A stretch of DNA of 64,000 nt from Streptomyces sp. ISL-36 (GCF_018614205.1 NZ_JAGGOS010000060.1:1-64000), one strand, 5' to 3'; positions 34,320-43,323 are shown, counted from the stretch's first letter. The notes: generated by a model from the letters alone, not told the origin. Numbers and translations are program-made.

Positions 34320-35057
34320 TCAGCGGGCCGCCGCGCCGCCGAACTCGCGCAGTGCGTCGGTGACGATCGCCTCCAGGCGGGCGTGGTGCGCGCCCCGCCA
34401 GTACACCCGCTCGCACTGGGTACACCGCGCGAAGACGTCGTACGTCTTCTGCGTGCCGTGCTCCAGCCGCTCGCGCACCGAGTCCTTGTCGGCGTCGGTG
34501 AGCCGCCCGTTGCACGCGGTGCAGCGGGTCCAGGGGGCCAGGGCGGGGGCGAACCGCTCCAGTACGTCCCGGAGTTGGTCTTCGGGCCGGTCGCTGTACA
34601 CATAGGCGCCGGCCCACAGCTCCCGGCGGCGCAGCAGCCCGCGATCCCGCGAGAGCATCACGCGCCGCTCCTTCGCGGAGAGCGCGGCCAGGGCGGCATC
34701 CCCGATGTCCTGGCTCTCGTACGCCGCGTCGACACCGAGCAGCCGCAACCGCCGTGCCAGCGTGCCCAGGTGGACGTCGAGGAGGAACCGGAGCGGGGCC
34801 CCGGGCACCGGCTGGGGGCGCTCGACCCCCTCCACCTCGACCGTCTCGCCCGCCGCGGGGATGTGAGAGGCCTCGACCGGACGCCCGTCCACCAGCAGTC
34901 GCCCGGCCTCGGTGAGCGGGACCCCGAGCGACTCCACGACATGGCCGAGGGTCGAGGCGCCGTCGGTCGTCACGGCGGTGCGCCCCGAGCGCCGGTCCGC
35001 CGGGACGAAGAGCCGCAGGCCGGGGGCGAAGCTGATGAGGATCTCCGGTCCGTTCAC
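34320..35057 (-). CDS. Mut7-C RNase domain protein with ubiquitin-like N-terminus
   Basis: 245 residues in two parts. Residues about 1-85 form the Mut7-C-associated ubiquitin-like (ThiS-type) fold (DGASTLGHVVESLGVPLTEAG, VDGRPVEASH). From about 88 the Mut7-C PIN-like nuclease domain has RFLLDVHLGTLARRLRLLG with the acidic residues, SRDRGLL and a C-terminal zinc ribbon with CTACNG and CTQCERVYW (two CxxC pairs). Predicted to cut RNA; no target is known. Converges with marR across the 14-bp repeat array. Confidence 0.88.
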   Translation of the reverse strand: MNGPEILISFAPGLRLFVPADRRSGRTAVTTDGASTLGHVVESLGVPLTEAGRLLVDGRPVEASHIPAAGETVEVEGVERPQPVPGAPLRFLLDVHLGTLARRLRLLGVDAAYESQDIGDAALAALSAKERRVMLSRDRGLLRRRELWAGAYVYSDRPEDQLRDVLERFAPALAPWTRCTACNGRLTDADKDSVRERLEHGTQKTYDVFARCTQCERVYWRGAHHARLEAIVTDALREFGGAAAR

Positions 35058-35121
35058 GGGGACAGGATGTCACCGGGGCCCGGCAGGCGGCCAGGTTATT
35101 CGGCCGCCGAGGATCCGGGGC

Positions 35122-35973
35122 TCAGGGGCGGAAGGCGTCGGCGTGGTCGGCGGCCCACTCGGCGAAGGTGCGGGCCGGCCGGCCGGTCACCTCCTCGACC
35201 GTCCGGGTCAGGGGCACCGGGCTGCCGTCGTGCGAGCCCCAATACGAGAGCAGGGCGTCGGCGAAGGGCTCCGGGAGGAAGGGGGCGACGGACTCCTTCC
35301 ACTGCGCAGGCGTGACGGCAGCAGCGGTCGCCGGGCGGCCCGTCACCTCGGCGAGTATCGCCAGCTGCTCCGTGAAGTCGAGCGACTCCGGGCCGGTCAG
35401 CAGGGGAGCGGAGCCCCGCAGCCGGGGCTCGGTCAAGGCCGCGAACGCGACCTCGGCGATGTCCCTCTCGTGGATCGGATCGCCGTGCGACCCCGGGTAC
35501 GGAAGCTCCACCGCGCGTGAGGACCTGATCGTCGACGCCCACTGCAGGGCATTGGCCGCGAAGGCGCCCGGCCGGAGAAGGGTCGCCTCGAAGGCTCCGT
35601 CGGCCGCCGCGGCCGCCAGCGCGCGCTCGACGGCCAGGTGGGAGGAGGCGATCGGGTTCTCGGCGGCGTCCGGGGCGAGCACGGAGCTGGAGGAGAGGAG
35701 CACGACGTGCTCGACGCCGGCGGCTCGGGCCTGCGCGACGAAGGCGTCGATGTGGGAGGCCTCGGCGTACAGGAAGACGGAGTCGACGCCGTCGAGAGCG
35801 ACGGCGAAGTCCGCCGGATCGGCGAGATCGCAGCGGACGGCCTCGATGCCGTCGGGTGGGGAGAGATCCGCGGGGTTCTTGGAGGCGGCCCGGGCCTTGA
35901 TGCCCGCGGTGTGGAGCAGTCCGAGGAGGGTCGAAGCGACGCGGCCACGGCTTCCGGTGACGAGAACGGTCAT
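35122..35973 (-). CDS. NAD(P)H-binding protein, NmrA/QOR2-like atypical SDR
   Basis: 283 residues. N-terminal Rossmann motif VLVTGSRGRVASTLLGLL and downstream VVLLSSSSVLAPDA and LLRPGAFAANALQW fit the NmrA/SDR_a5 group (NAD(P)H:quinone-type or sensor proteins). ATG at 35973 follows GGAAGGACC at about 10 nt. A long open frame continues upstream on this strand but crosses the divergent GNAT gene. A promoter and a pseudo-palindrome lie upstream (36027-36072), suggesting repression, typically by an HxlR or MarR protein for this family. Confidence 0.82.
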   Translation of the reverse strand: MTVLVTGSRGRVASTLLGLLHTAGIKARAASKNPADLSPPDGIEAVRCDLADPADFAVALDGVDSVFLYAEASHIDAFVAQARAAGVEHVVLLSSSSVLAPDAAENPIASSHLAVERALAAAAADGAFEATLLRPGAFAANALQWASTIRSSRAVELPYPGSHGDPIHERDIAEVAFAALTEPRLRGSAPLLTGPESLDFTEQLAILAEVTGRPATAAAVTPAQWKESVAPFLPEPFADALLSYWGSHDGSPVPLTRTVEEVTGRPARTFAEWAADHADAFRP

Positions 35974-36026
35974 GGGAGAGGTCCTTCCTGGAGGAATCCC
36001 CGCACGGTCGACTGCGCGGAGAAGAA

Positions 36027-36041
36027 TCTGTGTCACGCAGA
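36027..36041. promoter_or_regulatory. Pseudo-palindromic operator candidate
   Basis: TCTGTGTCACGCAGA is an imperfect inverted repeat (12 of 15 positions symmetric) just downstream of the -10 of the NmrA-like gene on the minus strand. Confidence 0.45.
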
Positions 36042-36072
36042 TAAATATCCCGGCGGGGCCCCGGCCCGTCAA
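36042..36072 (-). promoter_or_regulatory. Putative promoter of the NmrA-like gene
   Basis: On the minus strand TTGACG (36072-36067) and TATTTA (36047-36042) are 19 bp apart in an AT-rich island. Confidence 0.45.
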
Positions 36073-36129
36073 CCCGGATAAAACCCCGAGACCCCTCAGG
36101 GCCCGTCGCCGAGGGGGTACCGTCCCGCT

Positions 36130-36573
36130 ATGAAGATCATCGACCTGGAGCCCGGCGACCGGCGCCTCGACACCGACCTGCTCCCCGTCCTGCGCGAGCT
36201 GCGCCCCCACCTCACGGCTCCGCTCTTCCACGAGGTCTACGGGAACGGGCACCCCCAGGGCCTGCGCTTCACCGCCGTCTACACGGACGACGGTGCCTGC
36301 GTGGGCGTCGCCGGCTGGCGGATCGTCGACAACACCAGCGCGATCCGCAAGCTCTACGTCGACGACCTGGTCACCGCGGCCACCGCCCGCTCCACCGGCG
36401 TCGGGAACCGGCTCCTGTCCCACCTCGAGGAGCGGGCGCGCGCCGCCGGCTGCCACGAACTGAACCTCGACTCCGGCACCCAGCGCACCGGAGCGCACCG
36501 CTTCTATCTGCGCGAACGCTTCGACATCGTGGCCTTCCATTTCGCCAAGCCGCTGGACCCCCAGGACGGCTAG
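36130..36573 (+). CDS. GNAT family N-acetyltransferase
   Basis: 147 residues with the acetyl-CoA-binding pattern shifted slightly: VAGWRIVDNTSAIRKLYVDDLVT, then ARSTGVGNRLLSHLEERARAAGCHELNLDSGTQRTGAHRFYLRERF. This is the amino-group acetyltransferase fold; substrate unknown. The stop (TAG 36571-36573) overlaps the stop of the converging acetyltransferase gene by four bases in the palindrome CTAG. Confidence 0.88.
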   Translation: MKIIDLEPGDRRLDTDLLPVLRELRPHLTAPLFHEVYGNGHPQGLRFTAVYTDDGACVGVAGWRIVDNTSAIRKLYVDDLVTAATARSTGVGNRLLSHLEERARAAGCHELNLDSGTQRTGAHRFYLRERFDIVAFHFAKPLDPQDG

Positions 36574-37115
36574 AGAAGGCCGTCCTGGGCACGGTCCGGA
36601 TCCAGGTCCAGGCGCCAGTCGTTGCAGCGCAGCGGATGGCCCGGCGGGTAGTCGACGACACGCTCGCCGAGCAGCTCGAAACCGGCCTTGCGGCACACCG
36701 CGTTCGAGGGGCCGTTGTCCGCCGACGGGAAGGCGTGCAGGAAGCGGTACATGTGCTCGGCCCGCGCCAGCTCCGCCACCGCCCGCGTGGCCGCCGTCGC
36801 GAGGCCCCGCCCCTGGAACCCCGGCAGCACCGTCCACCCCGTCTCGTACACCGGCTCCCCGTCCCAGGTCTGCCTCCAGAAGCCGACGGAGCCCGCCGGT
36901 ATCTCCTCGGGGAGCGACACGATCCGGAACATCCGTCCGGCGCCCGTGCGGGCTGCGCTCAGATCCACATAGCGCCGGTGCCGCTTGGCGAGCGCCTCGT
37001 CGCTCTCCGGACCACCGAGGTGCACCATGAGCGCCGGTGCGTTCATGGCACGCAGCAGGTCGAAGTCGCCCTCGGACCAGGGCTCGAGCCGTACGGGAGC
37101 GGCGTGGGTGTCCAT
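36570..37115 (-). CDS. GNAT family N-acetyltransferase (RimJ/RimL type)
   Basis: 181 residues. Acetyltransferase_3-type domain with LEPWSEGDFDLLRAMN, GSVGFWRQTWDGEPVYETGWTVLPGFQGRGLATAATRAV (acetyl-CoA loop with Q-G-R-G-x-A) and FPSADNGPSNAVCRKAGFELLG. Unrelated by subgroup to its converging neighbour. ATG at 37115. The AraC-type gene starts transcription upstream on the same strand and ends 14 bp before this gene, so they can share a transcript. Confidence 0.88.
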   Translation of the reverse strand: MDTHAAPVRLEPWSEGDFDLLRAMNAPALMVHLGGPESDEALAKRHRRYVDLSAARTGAGRMFRIVSLPEEIPAGSVGFWRQTWDGEPVYETGWTVLPGFQGRGLATAATRAVAELARAEHMYRFLHAFPSADNGPSNAVCRKAGFELLGERVVDYPPGHPLRCNDWRLDLDPDRAQDGLL

Positions 37116-37129
37116 GTCCGCACTGTAGG

Positions 37130-38011
37130 TCAGGGGTCCGACACCCGGCGGGCGTACGCGGTCGGCGGGACCCCGACCGTCGCCGTGAAATCGCGGACGA
37201 GGTGGGCCTGATCGCTGTACCCGAGCTCGGCGGCGAGCCGGGCCCAGTCGAGGGAGCCAGGCGGCCGGGCGGACTCGGCGCGCTCCAGGGCCTCGTGGAT
37301 GCGGTAGCGCAGGATGACCCATTTCGGGCCGACGCCGACGCAGTGCGAGAAGAGCCGCTGGAGCGACCGGCTGGACAGGCCCTGGGCGCGGGCCAGTTCG
37401 GACACCCGGCGGATCGAGCGGTCCGTCCGGACCTGCTCCACCAGGGCCATGGCCTGCTCGGCCTGCGGATCGGGCGCGGGTCCGTGAGCCAGCAGGTAGG
37501 CGTCGAGCGCCGCCACGCGCGCGTGGTCGGACTCCGGGTCGAGCACGGCGGCCGTCGCATCGTCAGCCGGCGCGCCGCGGGCGCCCGCCCCGGCACCCGC
37601 GAACACCTCGTCGAGCGGGACCCGCCGCCCCGTCCACCGCGACACCGGCCACGCGGGAGCGAACGGCCGGAAGCCACCGGGCCGGAACTGCACCCCGCAG
37701 ACCCGGCCGACGCCCAGGAGTTTCTGCGTGAACAACTCGAGCCCGATCCCGGAGACCTCCGCCGAGGAGACCGACTCACCCGGCCCGCCGTCCGCGCCGC
37801 CCTCGTACCGCTGGAAGACGACGTTCACGGACGGATGGGGGACGACATGGCTCGCGTACGGCTCGGACAGCGTCCAGTCGATGAGCCAGTAGTGCTCCAG
37901 ATACGGCCGCAGCTCCGGCGCCGGCTCATGACGGCGGAACCGGACGCGTGCGAGGAGCTCGGCGGCGTCCACGATGCCCCGGGTGTCACGGCGCGGGCCG
38001 AAAGCGGTCAT
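37130..38011 (-). CDS. AraC family transcriptional regulator
   Basis: 293 residues. The C-terminal AraC/XylS DNA-binding domain shows RRVSELARAQGLSSRSLQRLFSHCVGVGPKWVI and DWARLAAELGYSDQAHLVRDFTATVGVPPTAYARR (about 205-288); the N-terminal domain is DUF6597-like (RPYLEHYWLIDWTLSEPYASHVVPHPSVNVVF), a ligand-binding beta barrel frequent in actinobacteria. ATG at 38011. Divergent from the DinB-like gene, which is therefore a possible target. Confidence 0.88.
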   Translation of the reverse strand: MTAFGPRRDTRGIVDAAELLARVRFRRHEPAPELRPYLEHYWLIDWTLSEPYASHVVPHPSVNVVFQRYEGGADGGPGESVSSAEVSGIGLELFTQKLLGVGRVCGVQFRPGGFRPFAPAWPVSRWTGRRVPLDEVFAGAGAGARGAPADDATAAVLDPESDHARVAALDAYLLAHGPAPDPQAEQAMALVEQVRTDRSIRRVSELARAQGLSSRSLQRLFSHCVGVGPKWVILRYRIHEALERAESARPPGSLDWARLAAELGYSDQAHLVRDFTATVGVPPTAYARRVSDP

Positions 38012-38092
38012 GCGTCGCAGAGTAGATGTCGGGTATGGGGAGTGGCGTGTTTCTTCAAGACGGCACTGGGAAGGATCACTTAGCGTCACCCC

Positions 38093-38671
38093 ATGACGAA
38101 CCAGGCATATCCCCTCAGTGAGCTGCTCGGCACCGCCGCCGCCCAGGCCGCCCCCGTGGTGCGCGGCATCGCCGACGAGGACCTCGGCGCGCCCACGCCC
38201 TGCGCCGAGTACGACGTACGCGACCTGCTCAACCACCTCTTCCACGTGGTCGTGAACTTCCAGGCCCTCGCCGCCAAACAGCCGTCCGACTTCTCCGTAA
38301 CCCCCGACTACCTGCGGGACGCCGACTGGCGCACCCGTTTCGAGACCGAGACCGGGAAGCTCGTCGAGGCGTGGGCGGCGCCCGGGGCCGAGGAGGGCAC
38401 CACAGGCGCGATGAACATGCCGGCCAGGACCGTCGGATCGATGGCGCTGCTCGACCTGACCGTGCACATCTGGGACCTGGCCCGCGCCACCGGCCGGTCT
38501 TTCGAACCGGACCCGGCCGTCGTCGAGGGCCTGGCGGAGGAGGTGGACCGGATGGCACCGACGGCGCGGAAGATGTACGTCTTCGGCGAGGCGGTGGAGC
38601 TGCCGGAGGACGCGTCCCCCTTCGAGCGGCTGCTGGCGACGACCGGCCGGGACCCGCGCGCGTGGGCCTGA
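38093..38671 (+). CDS. TIGR03086 family metal-binding protein (DinB-like, mycothiol maleylpyruvate isomerase N-terminal fold)
   Basis: 192 residues of the four-helix DinB/MDMPI fold: DLLNHLFHVVVNFQALA contains one metal histidine pair and LLDLTVHIWDLARATG supplies another. Members bind a divalent metal and some use mycothiol in xenobiotic detoxification. It is divergent from the AraC-type gene. The exact activity is not determinable. Confidence 0.85.
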   Translation: MTNQAYPLSELLGTAAAQAAPVVRGIADEDLGAPTPCAEYDVRDLLNHLFHVVVNFQALAAKQPSDFSVTPDYLRDADWRTRFETETGKLVEAWAAPGAEEGTTGAMNMPARTVGSMALLDLTVHIWDLARATGRSFEPDPAVVEGLAEEVDRMAPTARKMYVFGEAVELPEDASPFERLLATTGRDPRAWA

Positions 38672-38835
38672 GGCCCCGCGTCCGGCGGATCGTACGACGC
38701 CGCGAGGGGCGGCGCCGGGCGACGCGAGCCCGGTAGGGGGCCGGACCGAGCCCCCGAGGCCCTCTTGTGCGGGCACGTGCAGCGATTCAAGGTGGCGGGG
38801 GAGAGGGAGATTTCCGGCCGGGAGGGAGCAGCCGC

Positions 38836-39729
38836 ATGTCGGACACAGGGGCGTGGGGGTTCACCGACGACAGAGGCGTGGCGCTGACCGCCGCACGCAC
38901 GCCCGAGCGGGTGGTGGCCTATGTACGGGCCGGGGCGGCCCTTCTGGACCTGGGGGTGACGCCCGTCGCGGTGTACGGCTCCGGGCACGACGGCGACGTG
39001 ATCGATCCGGTCAAGGCGGGGGGACTGGAGGCGGCGGGCGTCCTGTACCTCGGGCCCGGACGGAGCCTGGACGAGCAGGTGCTGCGGGAGCTGCGGCCCG
39101 ACCTGGTCGTCGACGTCACCTACGACGGCAAGAGTCCGTACGCGCTGGACGAGGCTGTCGCCGACCGGCTCGGGGTTCCGTCCGCCGCGCTCTGCGTCGG
39201 CAACGAGCTCATGTTGCCGACGATCATCGGGCGCTTCGGCGCGTTGGCGGCGGCGCTGAGGCCGACCTCGACGGTAGCCTCTCCCGGCCCCGGCTCCGGC
39301 CTGACGTCCGGCCCGGGTCCCGGTACCGGCTCCGCCACCGACTCCCTCGCCTCCGCCGAGGAGGCCCTGCGGGTCGCCGCCGGGCGGACGGACGTCGCCG
39401 TGCTGGCGCTCTCCGGCGCGGGGAGCGACCAGGTCCACCTGGCCCGTCCGCACGCCTGGCCCGAGCTGGCCCGGCTGCTCGAGCTCGGCGCCCGCCTCCT
39501 CGAACCCGGACAGGGCCCGGGCGCCAACTGGCTCACCGCCGACTGGGAGCACGCCGCCCGGCTCGCCCCCGACCTGGTGCTCTTCGACAGCCGGGCCAAC
39601 GCCATGGCGCCCGACGCGTTCCCGCCCGTGGGGCACGCGCGCGTGGCGCCCTGGAACCCGGAGATCCCGCCGAGCCCGGCGGCGTACGCCCGTTTCTTCC
39701 ACGCCGTCGCCGAAGCCCTCGACGCCTAG
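38836..39729 (+). CDS. Periplasmic-binding-protein-like (siderophore/cobalamin-type) protein without signal peptide
   Basis: 297 residues resembling ferric-siderophore binding domains: SDTGAWGFTDDRGVALTAARTPERVVAYVRAGAALLDLGVTPVAVYGSG, then LRPDLVVDVTYDGKSPYALDEAV. A Gly/Pro/Ser linker (GPGSGLTSGPGPGTGS, about 160-175) replaces part of the bridging helix. There is no signal peptide or lipobox: ATG at 38836 with GGAGGGAGC upstream starts directly in the domain. So it is probably cytoplasmic; no permease or ATPase gene adjoins it. Confidence 0.75.
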   Translation: MSDTGAWGFTDDRGVALTAARTPERVVAYVRAGAALLDLGVTPVAVYGSGHDGDVIDPVKAGGLEAAGVLYLGPGRSLDEQVLRELRPDLVVDVTYDGKSPYALDEAVADRLGVPSAALCVGNELMLPTIIGRFGALAAALRPTSTVASPGPGSGLTSGPGPGTGSATDSLASAEEALRVAAGRTDVAVLALSGAGSDQVHLARPHAWPELARLLELGARLLEPGQGPGANWLTADWEHAARLAPDLVLFDSRANAMAPDAFPPVGHARVAPWNPEIPPSPAAYARFFHAVAEALDA

Positions 39730-39833
39730 CCCCCTGCGCTCCCTGCCACCTGCCCCCTGCGCCCCCTGCGCACCGTGCGTCTCCCGGGCCGCCGGCCTTG
39801 CCGCCTTGCAGCCTCCCGCCTTCCGCCTCCCGC

Positions 39834-40274
39834 CTACACCAGTACCGACGCGTCCTCTCCCAGGCGGGCGCGGAGGGAGCCCGCGAACTCCTCGGCGCGG
39901 GCCAGTTGGGCGCGCAGTTCCGCGACGCGTGCGGTGGCGGCCCGTTCGTAGGCGCGGACCCGGGCGACGAGGGCGGACCGCTCGTCGGGCGAGAGCTCCT
40001 CATCCGTGCCGGGGCGGTCCGCTCCGAGGCGGTCCAGGGCGGTGAGCAGGTCACGTGTCTCGTCGAGCGTGAAGCCGAGGGGCCTCATCCGGCGGATCAC
40101 CATCAGCCGGTCCACATCGGCGTCGGTGTAGAGCGGGAAGCCGCCCGGGGAGGACGCGGAGGGGACGACCAGGCCACTGTCCTCGTACTGGCGGATGGAC
40201 CGCAGGGACAGCTCCGTCCGCGCCGCGACCTCGCCGATCTGCATGGGTTCGCCGACCATGCGCATTCTGCTCAC
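39834..40274 (-). CDS. MerR family transcriptional regulator
   Basis: 146 residues. N-terminal MerR HTH MQIGEVAARTELSLRSIRQYEDSGLVVPSASSPGGFPLYTDADVDRLMVIRRMRPLGFTLDETRDLL, then a coiled-coil dimer helix (RSALVARVRAYERAATARVAELRAQL). The GTG at 40274 has GAAGGA 8 nt upstream; an ATG at 40265 is an alternative. No C-terminal effector domain and no cysteine ligands, so not a metal sensor of the classical sort. Confidence 0.88.
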   Translation of the reverse strand: MSRMRMVGEPMQIGEVAARTELSLRSIRQYEDSGLVVPSASSPGGFPLYTDADVDRLMVIRRMRPLGFTLDETRDLLTALDRLGADRPGTDEELSPDERSALVARVRAYERAATARVAELRAQLARAEEFAGSLRARLGEDASVLV

Positions 40275-40407
40275 GATGTGCGTCCTTCCTCGTGCGGAAT
40301 CCCAGGGGCGCGGATACCGCCCGCTTCGTGCCGATTGTCCTAACTTCAGCACTTATGAGAGCGGGAAGTGCGGCGAAACGCCTGCAACGCGGAAGGTCGG
40401 CGGACGC

Positions 40408-41127
40408 TCAGGGCCAGACCAGGCAGTACGGCTGGTGCCCCGCCTCGTGGAGGCGGTGGGAGAAGTCCTGCCATTCGTGGAGCAGCTGGTAGACGTTGAA
40501 GGCGTCCCGGGGGCCGCCGCGGTCGGGGACCGTGGACCAGATGAAGGCCGCCGCGCCGACCGACTCCTCGCCGATGCCGCGCAGCGGGTCGACCACGGTC
40601 ATGGGCAGCTTCACCACGGCGTAGTCGGGGTGAAGGACGACCAGCTCCAGCGGGGGCACCTTGTGCAGGGGCATGCCCTGGATGCCCGTGAGGACCATCG
40701 CGGCTATCGTCTCGGGCTTGATCTTGGTGAACATGCCGCCCATGCCGAGCTCGTCGCCGCCCAGCTCCTCCGGGCGCATCGAGATGGGGACGCGGGCCGC
40801 CGTGGCGCCGTCGGGTGCGCCGAAGTACTTGTACGTCACACCCAACCGGCCACTCCCGCCCCCCGTCATGGGTCCTGTCGGTTCAGACGTACCTGAGATG
40901 CCCGGCGTTCCTGAGGTCCCTGAAATTCCTGATGCGCCCGAGGCGCCCGGCGTTCCCGAAGATCCTGCCGGGCCGGTGGACTCTTCCGTACGCCGTCGCC
41001 GGTGCTTCCCCCGACGGGCAGGCTCCGGACCCAGGTCGTCCGTCCCCTCGCCCAGTCCGCCACCGCGATGCATATCTCCACCCGACTGCTTTTTAGGCAG
41101 CACGACCCCGCCGCGCAAGCCGATCAT
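40408..41127 (-). CDS. Hypothetical protein with collagen-like Gly-X-Y tract
   Basis: 239 residues of a streptomycete family without assigned function, usually located before hemL. The N-terminus is basic and Gly-rich; residues about 52-81 form ten consecutive Gly-X-Y triplets (GPA GSS GTP GAS and so on), and the C-terminal domain (about 95-239) is compact with KYFGAPDGATAARVPISMRPEEL, ELVVLHPDYAVVKLPMTVVDP and HEAGHQPYCLVWP. No signal peptide. ATG at 41127 with GGGGGAGG upstream. Confidence 0.65.
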   Translation of the reverse strand: MIGLRGGVVLPKKQSGGDMHRGGGLGEGTDDLGPEPARRGKHRRRRTEESTGPAGSSGTPGASGASGISGTSGTPGISGTSEPTGPMTGGGSGRLGVTYKYFGAPDGATAARVPISMRPEELGGDELGMGGMFTKIKPETIAAMVLTGIQGMPLHKVPPLELVVLHPDYAVVKLPMTVVDPLRGIGEESVGAAAFIWSTVPDRGGPRDAFNVYQLLHEWQDFSHRLHEAGHQPYCLVWP

Positions 41128-41198
41128 CGTGACAGTGACCTCCCCCACGCTCTCGCGGTGAAACACCTGTCCGCAAGAACGTCCGGCCCTCTGACACC

Positions 41199-41267
41199 AT
41201 GGATTCCGTGAGCCATCCCTATGACGCCCCAGTTTCGCAGACGCGGAGGATCCACGCCCCGGCGTAA
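41199..41267 (+). pseudogene. Relic duplication of the hemL 5' end
   Basis: A 22-codon frame (ATG 41199 to TAA 41267) reads [15 protein letters not shown] and then diverges. YDAPVSQT matches YEAPVSQT at the true HemL N-terminus; the DNA matches at 20 of 24 bases (41219-41242 against 41342-41365). It lies 62 bp upstream of hemL. Could instead be a short upstream frame under selection, but the homology to its own gene suggests a partial tandem duplication. Confidence 0.6.
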
Positions 41268-41329
41268 TTTCACAGGGTGCCCACGCCGTCTCTCCGTACT
41301 CGCAGACTTACTCGCAGGTCAGGACCACA

Positions 41330-42637
41330 GTGCCGTATTCATACGAAGCCCCAGTCTCACAGACGCTTTTCGACCGCGCGTCCCTCGTGACGCCCGGCGG
41401 CGTGAACTCACCGGTGCGCGCCTTCCGGGCCGTGGGCGGTACGCCCCGGTTCATGGTGTCCGGTACCGGCCCGTACCTCACCGACGCGGACGGTCGCGAG
41501 TACGTCGACCTCGTCTGCTCGTGGGGGCCGATGATTCTCGGTCACTCCCACCCCGAGGTGATCGCCGCGGTGCAGGCCGCCGTCGCCCGTGGCACCTCCT
41601 TCGGCACGCCGGGGGAGGGCGAGGTCGCCCTCGCCGAGGAGATCGTCGCCCGGATCGCGCCGGTCGAGCAGGTCCGGCTGGTCTCCTCCGGCACGGAAGC
41701 CACGATGTCGGCGATCCGGCTCGCCCGCGGTTTCACCGGCCGCGCCAAGGTCGTGAAGTTCGCCGGCTGCTACCACGGGCACGTGGACGCGCTGCTCGCC
41801 GCGGCCGGCTCCGGTGTGGCCACCTTCGGGCTGCCCGACACGCCCGGCGTGACCGGTGCGCAGGCCGGGGACACCATCGTCCTGCCGTACAACGACCTGG
41901 AGGCGGTCCGGGCCGCGTTCGCCGCGCACCCGGGAGAGATCGCCTGTGTGATCACCGAGGCCTCGCCCGGCAACATGGGCGTCGTGCCGCCGGCGGAGGG
42001 GTTCAACGCCGGCCTGAAGCAGCTCTGCTCCGACAACGGCGCGCTGTACATCTCCGACGAGGTGATGACCGGTTTCCGTACCTCCCGCGCCGGCTGGTAC
42101 GGCATCGACGGTGTCGCCCCCGACCTGATGACCTTCGGCAAGGTCATGGGCGGCGGCTTCCCGGCCGCGGCCTTCGGCGGCCGCGCCGACGTCATGGGGC
42201 ACCTCGCCCCGGCCGGCCCGGTCTACCAGGCGGGCACCCTCTCCGGTAACCCGATCGCCACCGCCGCCGGCCTCGCGCAGCTGCGTCTGCTCGACGCGGC
42301 GGCGTACGAGAAGGTCGACGCGGTGTCGAAGGAGATCCAGGGGCTGGTCACCGGCGCGCTCACCAAGGAGGGCGTCGCGCACCGGCTGCAGACCGCGTCC
42401 AACATGTTCTCCGTCTTCTTCACGGCCGACGAGGTCCGGAACTACGACGACGCGAAGAAGCAGGAGGCCTTCCGCTTCAACGCCTTCTTCCACTCGATGC
42501 TGGCCGACGGGGTCTACCTGCCGCCGTCCGCCTTCGAGTCCTGGTTCGTCTCCACGGCCCACGACGAGCGGGCGATCGAGCGGATCGCCGCCGCCCTGCC
42601 CGCCGCCGCCCGCGCCGCAGCGGAGGCCACGGCATGA
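41330..42637 (+). CDS. hemL: Glutamate-1-semialdehyde 2,1-aminomutase
   Basis: 435 residues. PLP enzyme that converts the HemA product glutamate-1-semialdehyde to 5-aminolevulinate. N-terminus [38 protein letters not shown], the cofactor Asp in [10 protein letters not shown] and the Schiff-base Lys in [18 protein letters not shown] are all present. GTG at 41330 follows AGGACCAC. Its stop overlaps the start of the histidine phosphatase (ATGA). Confidence 0.95.
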   Translation: MPYSYEAPVSQTLFDRASLVTPGGVNSPVRAFRAVGGTPRFMVSGTGPYLTDADGREYVDLVCSWGPMILGHSHPEVIAAVQAAVARGTSFGTPGEGEVALAEEIVARIAPVEQVRLVSSGTEATMSAIRLARGFTGRAKVVKFAGCYHGHVDALLAAAGSGVATFGLPDTPGVTGAQAGDTIVLPYNDLEAVRAAFAAHPGEIACVITEASPGNMGVVPPAEGFNAGLKQLCSDNGALYISDEVMTGFRTSRAGWYGIDGVAPDLMTFGKVMGGGFPAAAFGGRADVMGHLAPAGPVYQAGTLSGNPIATAAGLAQLRLLDAAAYEKVDAVSKEIQGLVTGALTKEGVAHRLQTASNMFSVFFTADEVRNYDDAKKQEAFRFNAFFHSMLADGVYLPPSAFESWFVSTAHDERAIERIAAALPAAARAAAEATA

Positions 42638-43323
42638 CCGCCGCCAGCAGCAGTGACATCACCGTCGTCCACCTGGTACGGCACGGCGAGGTGCACAACC
42701 CCGACGGTGTCCTCTACGGCCGCCGCTCCGGTTACCACCTCTCCGAGCTGGGGCGGCAGATGGCCGACCGGGTCGCCGAGCACCTGGCCGGCCGGGACAT
42801 CACGTACGTCGTGTCCTCGCCGCTGGAGCGCGCCCAGGAGACGGCTCAGCCGGTGGCCAAGAGCCACGGTCTCGACCTGGCCACGGACGAGCGGCTGATC
42901 GAGGCCGCCAACGTCTTCGAGGGCAAGACCTTCGGCGTCGGCGACGGGGCGCTGCGCAAGCCGGGCAACTGGAAGCACCTCACCAACCCCTTCAAGCCGT
43001 CCTGGGGCGAGCCGTACATCGAGCAGGTCGTGCGGATGATGGGCGCGCTGGACGCGGCGAAGGACGCGGCCCGCGGTCACGAGGCGGTCTGCGTCAGCCA
43101 CCAGCTGCCGATCTGGATCGTGCGCAGCTTCGTCGAGAAGCGGAAGCTGTGGCACGACCCGCGGCGCCGGCAGTGCACGCTGGCCTCGCTGACCTCGTTC
43201 ACGTACCAGGGCGACAGGATCGTGTCGGTCGGGTACAGCGAGCCGGCGCGGGATCTCGTACCGGCGCATCTGCTCGCGGGCGCGAAGCCGGTCAAGGGGC
43301 AGTCGAAGGCCTTCGGCGCCTAG
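42634..43323 (+). CDS. Histidine phosphatase family protein
   Basis: 229 residues. Phosphoglycerate-mutase-like fold with the phosphohistidine motif [19 protein letters not shown], the Arg in [11 protein letters not shown] and the second catalytic His in [15 protein letters not shown]. Translationally coupled to hemL by ATGA. It is a stable streptomycete neighbour of hemL, but a role in heme synthesis is not established; the substrate is probably a small phosphoester. Confidence 0.9.
   Translation: MTAASSSDITVVHLVRHGEVHNPDGVLYGRRSGYHLSELGRQMADRVAEHLAGRDITYVVSSPLERAQETAQPVAKSHGLDLATDERLIEAANVFEGKTFGVGDGALRKPGNWKHLTNPFKPSWGEPYIEQVVRMMGALDAAKDAARGHEAVCVSHQLPIWIVRSFVEKRKLWHDPRRRQCTLASLTSFTYQGDRIVSVGYSEPARDLVPAHLLAGAKPVKGQSKAFGA

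Noticed and set aside
35122..37779. An 885-codon frame extending the NmrA-like gene upstream
   Set aside because: The extension is antisense or out of frame to the two GNAT genes and the AraC gene; the Rossmann motif begins at the ATG at 35973.
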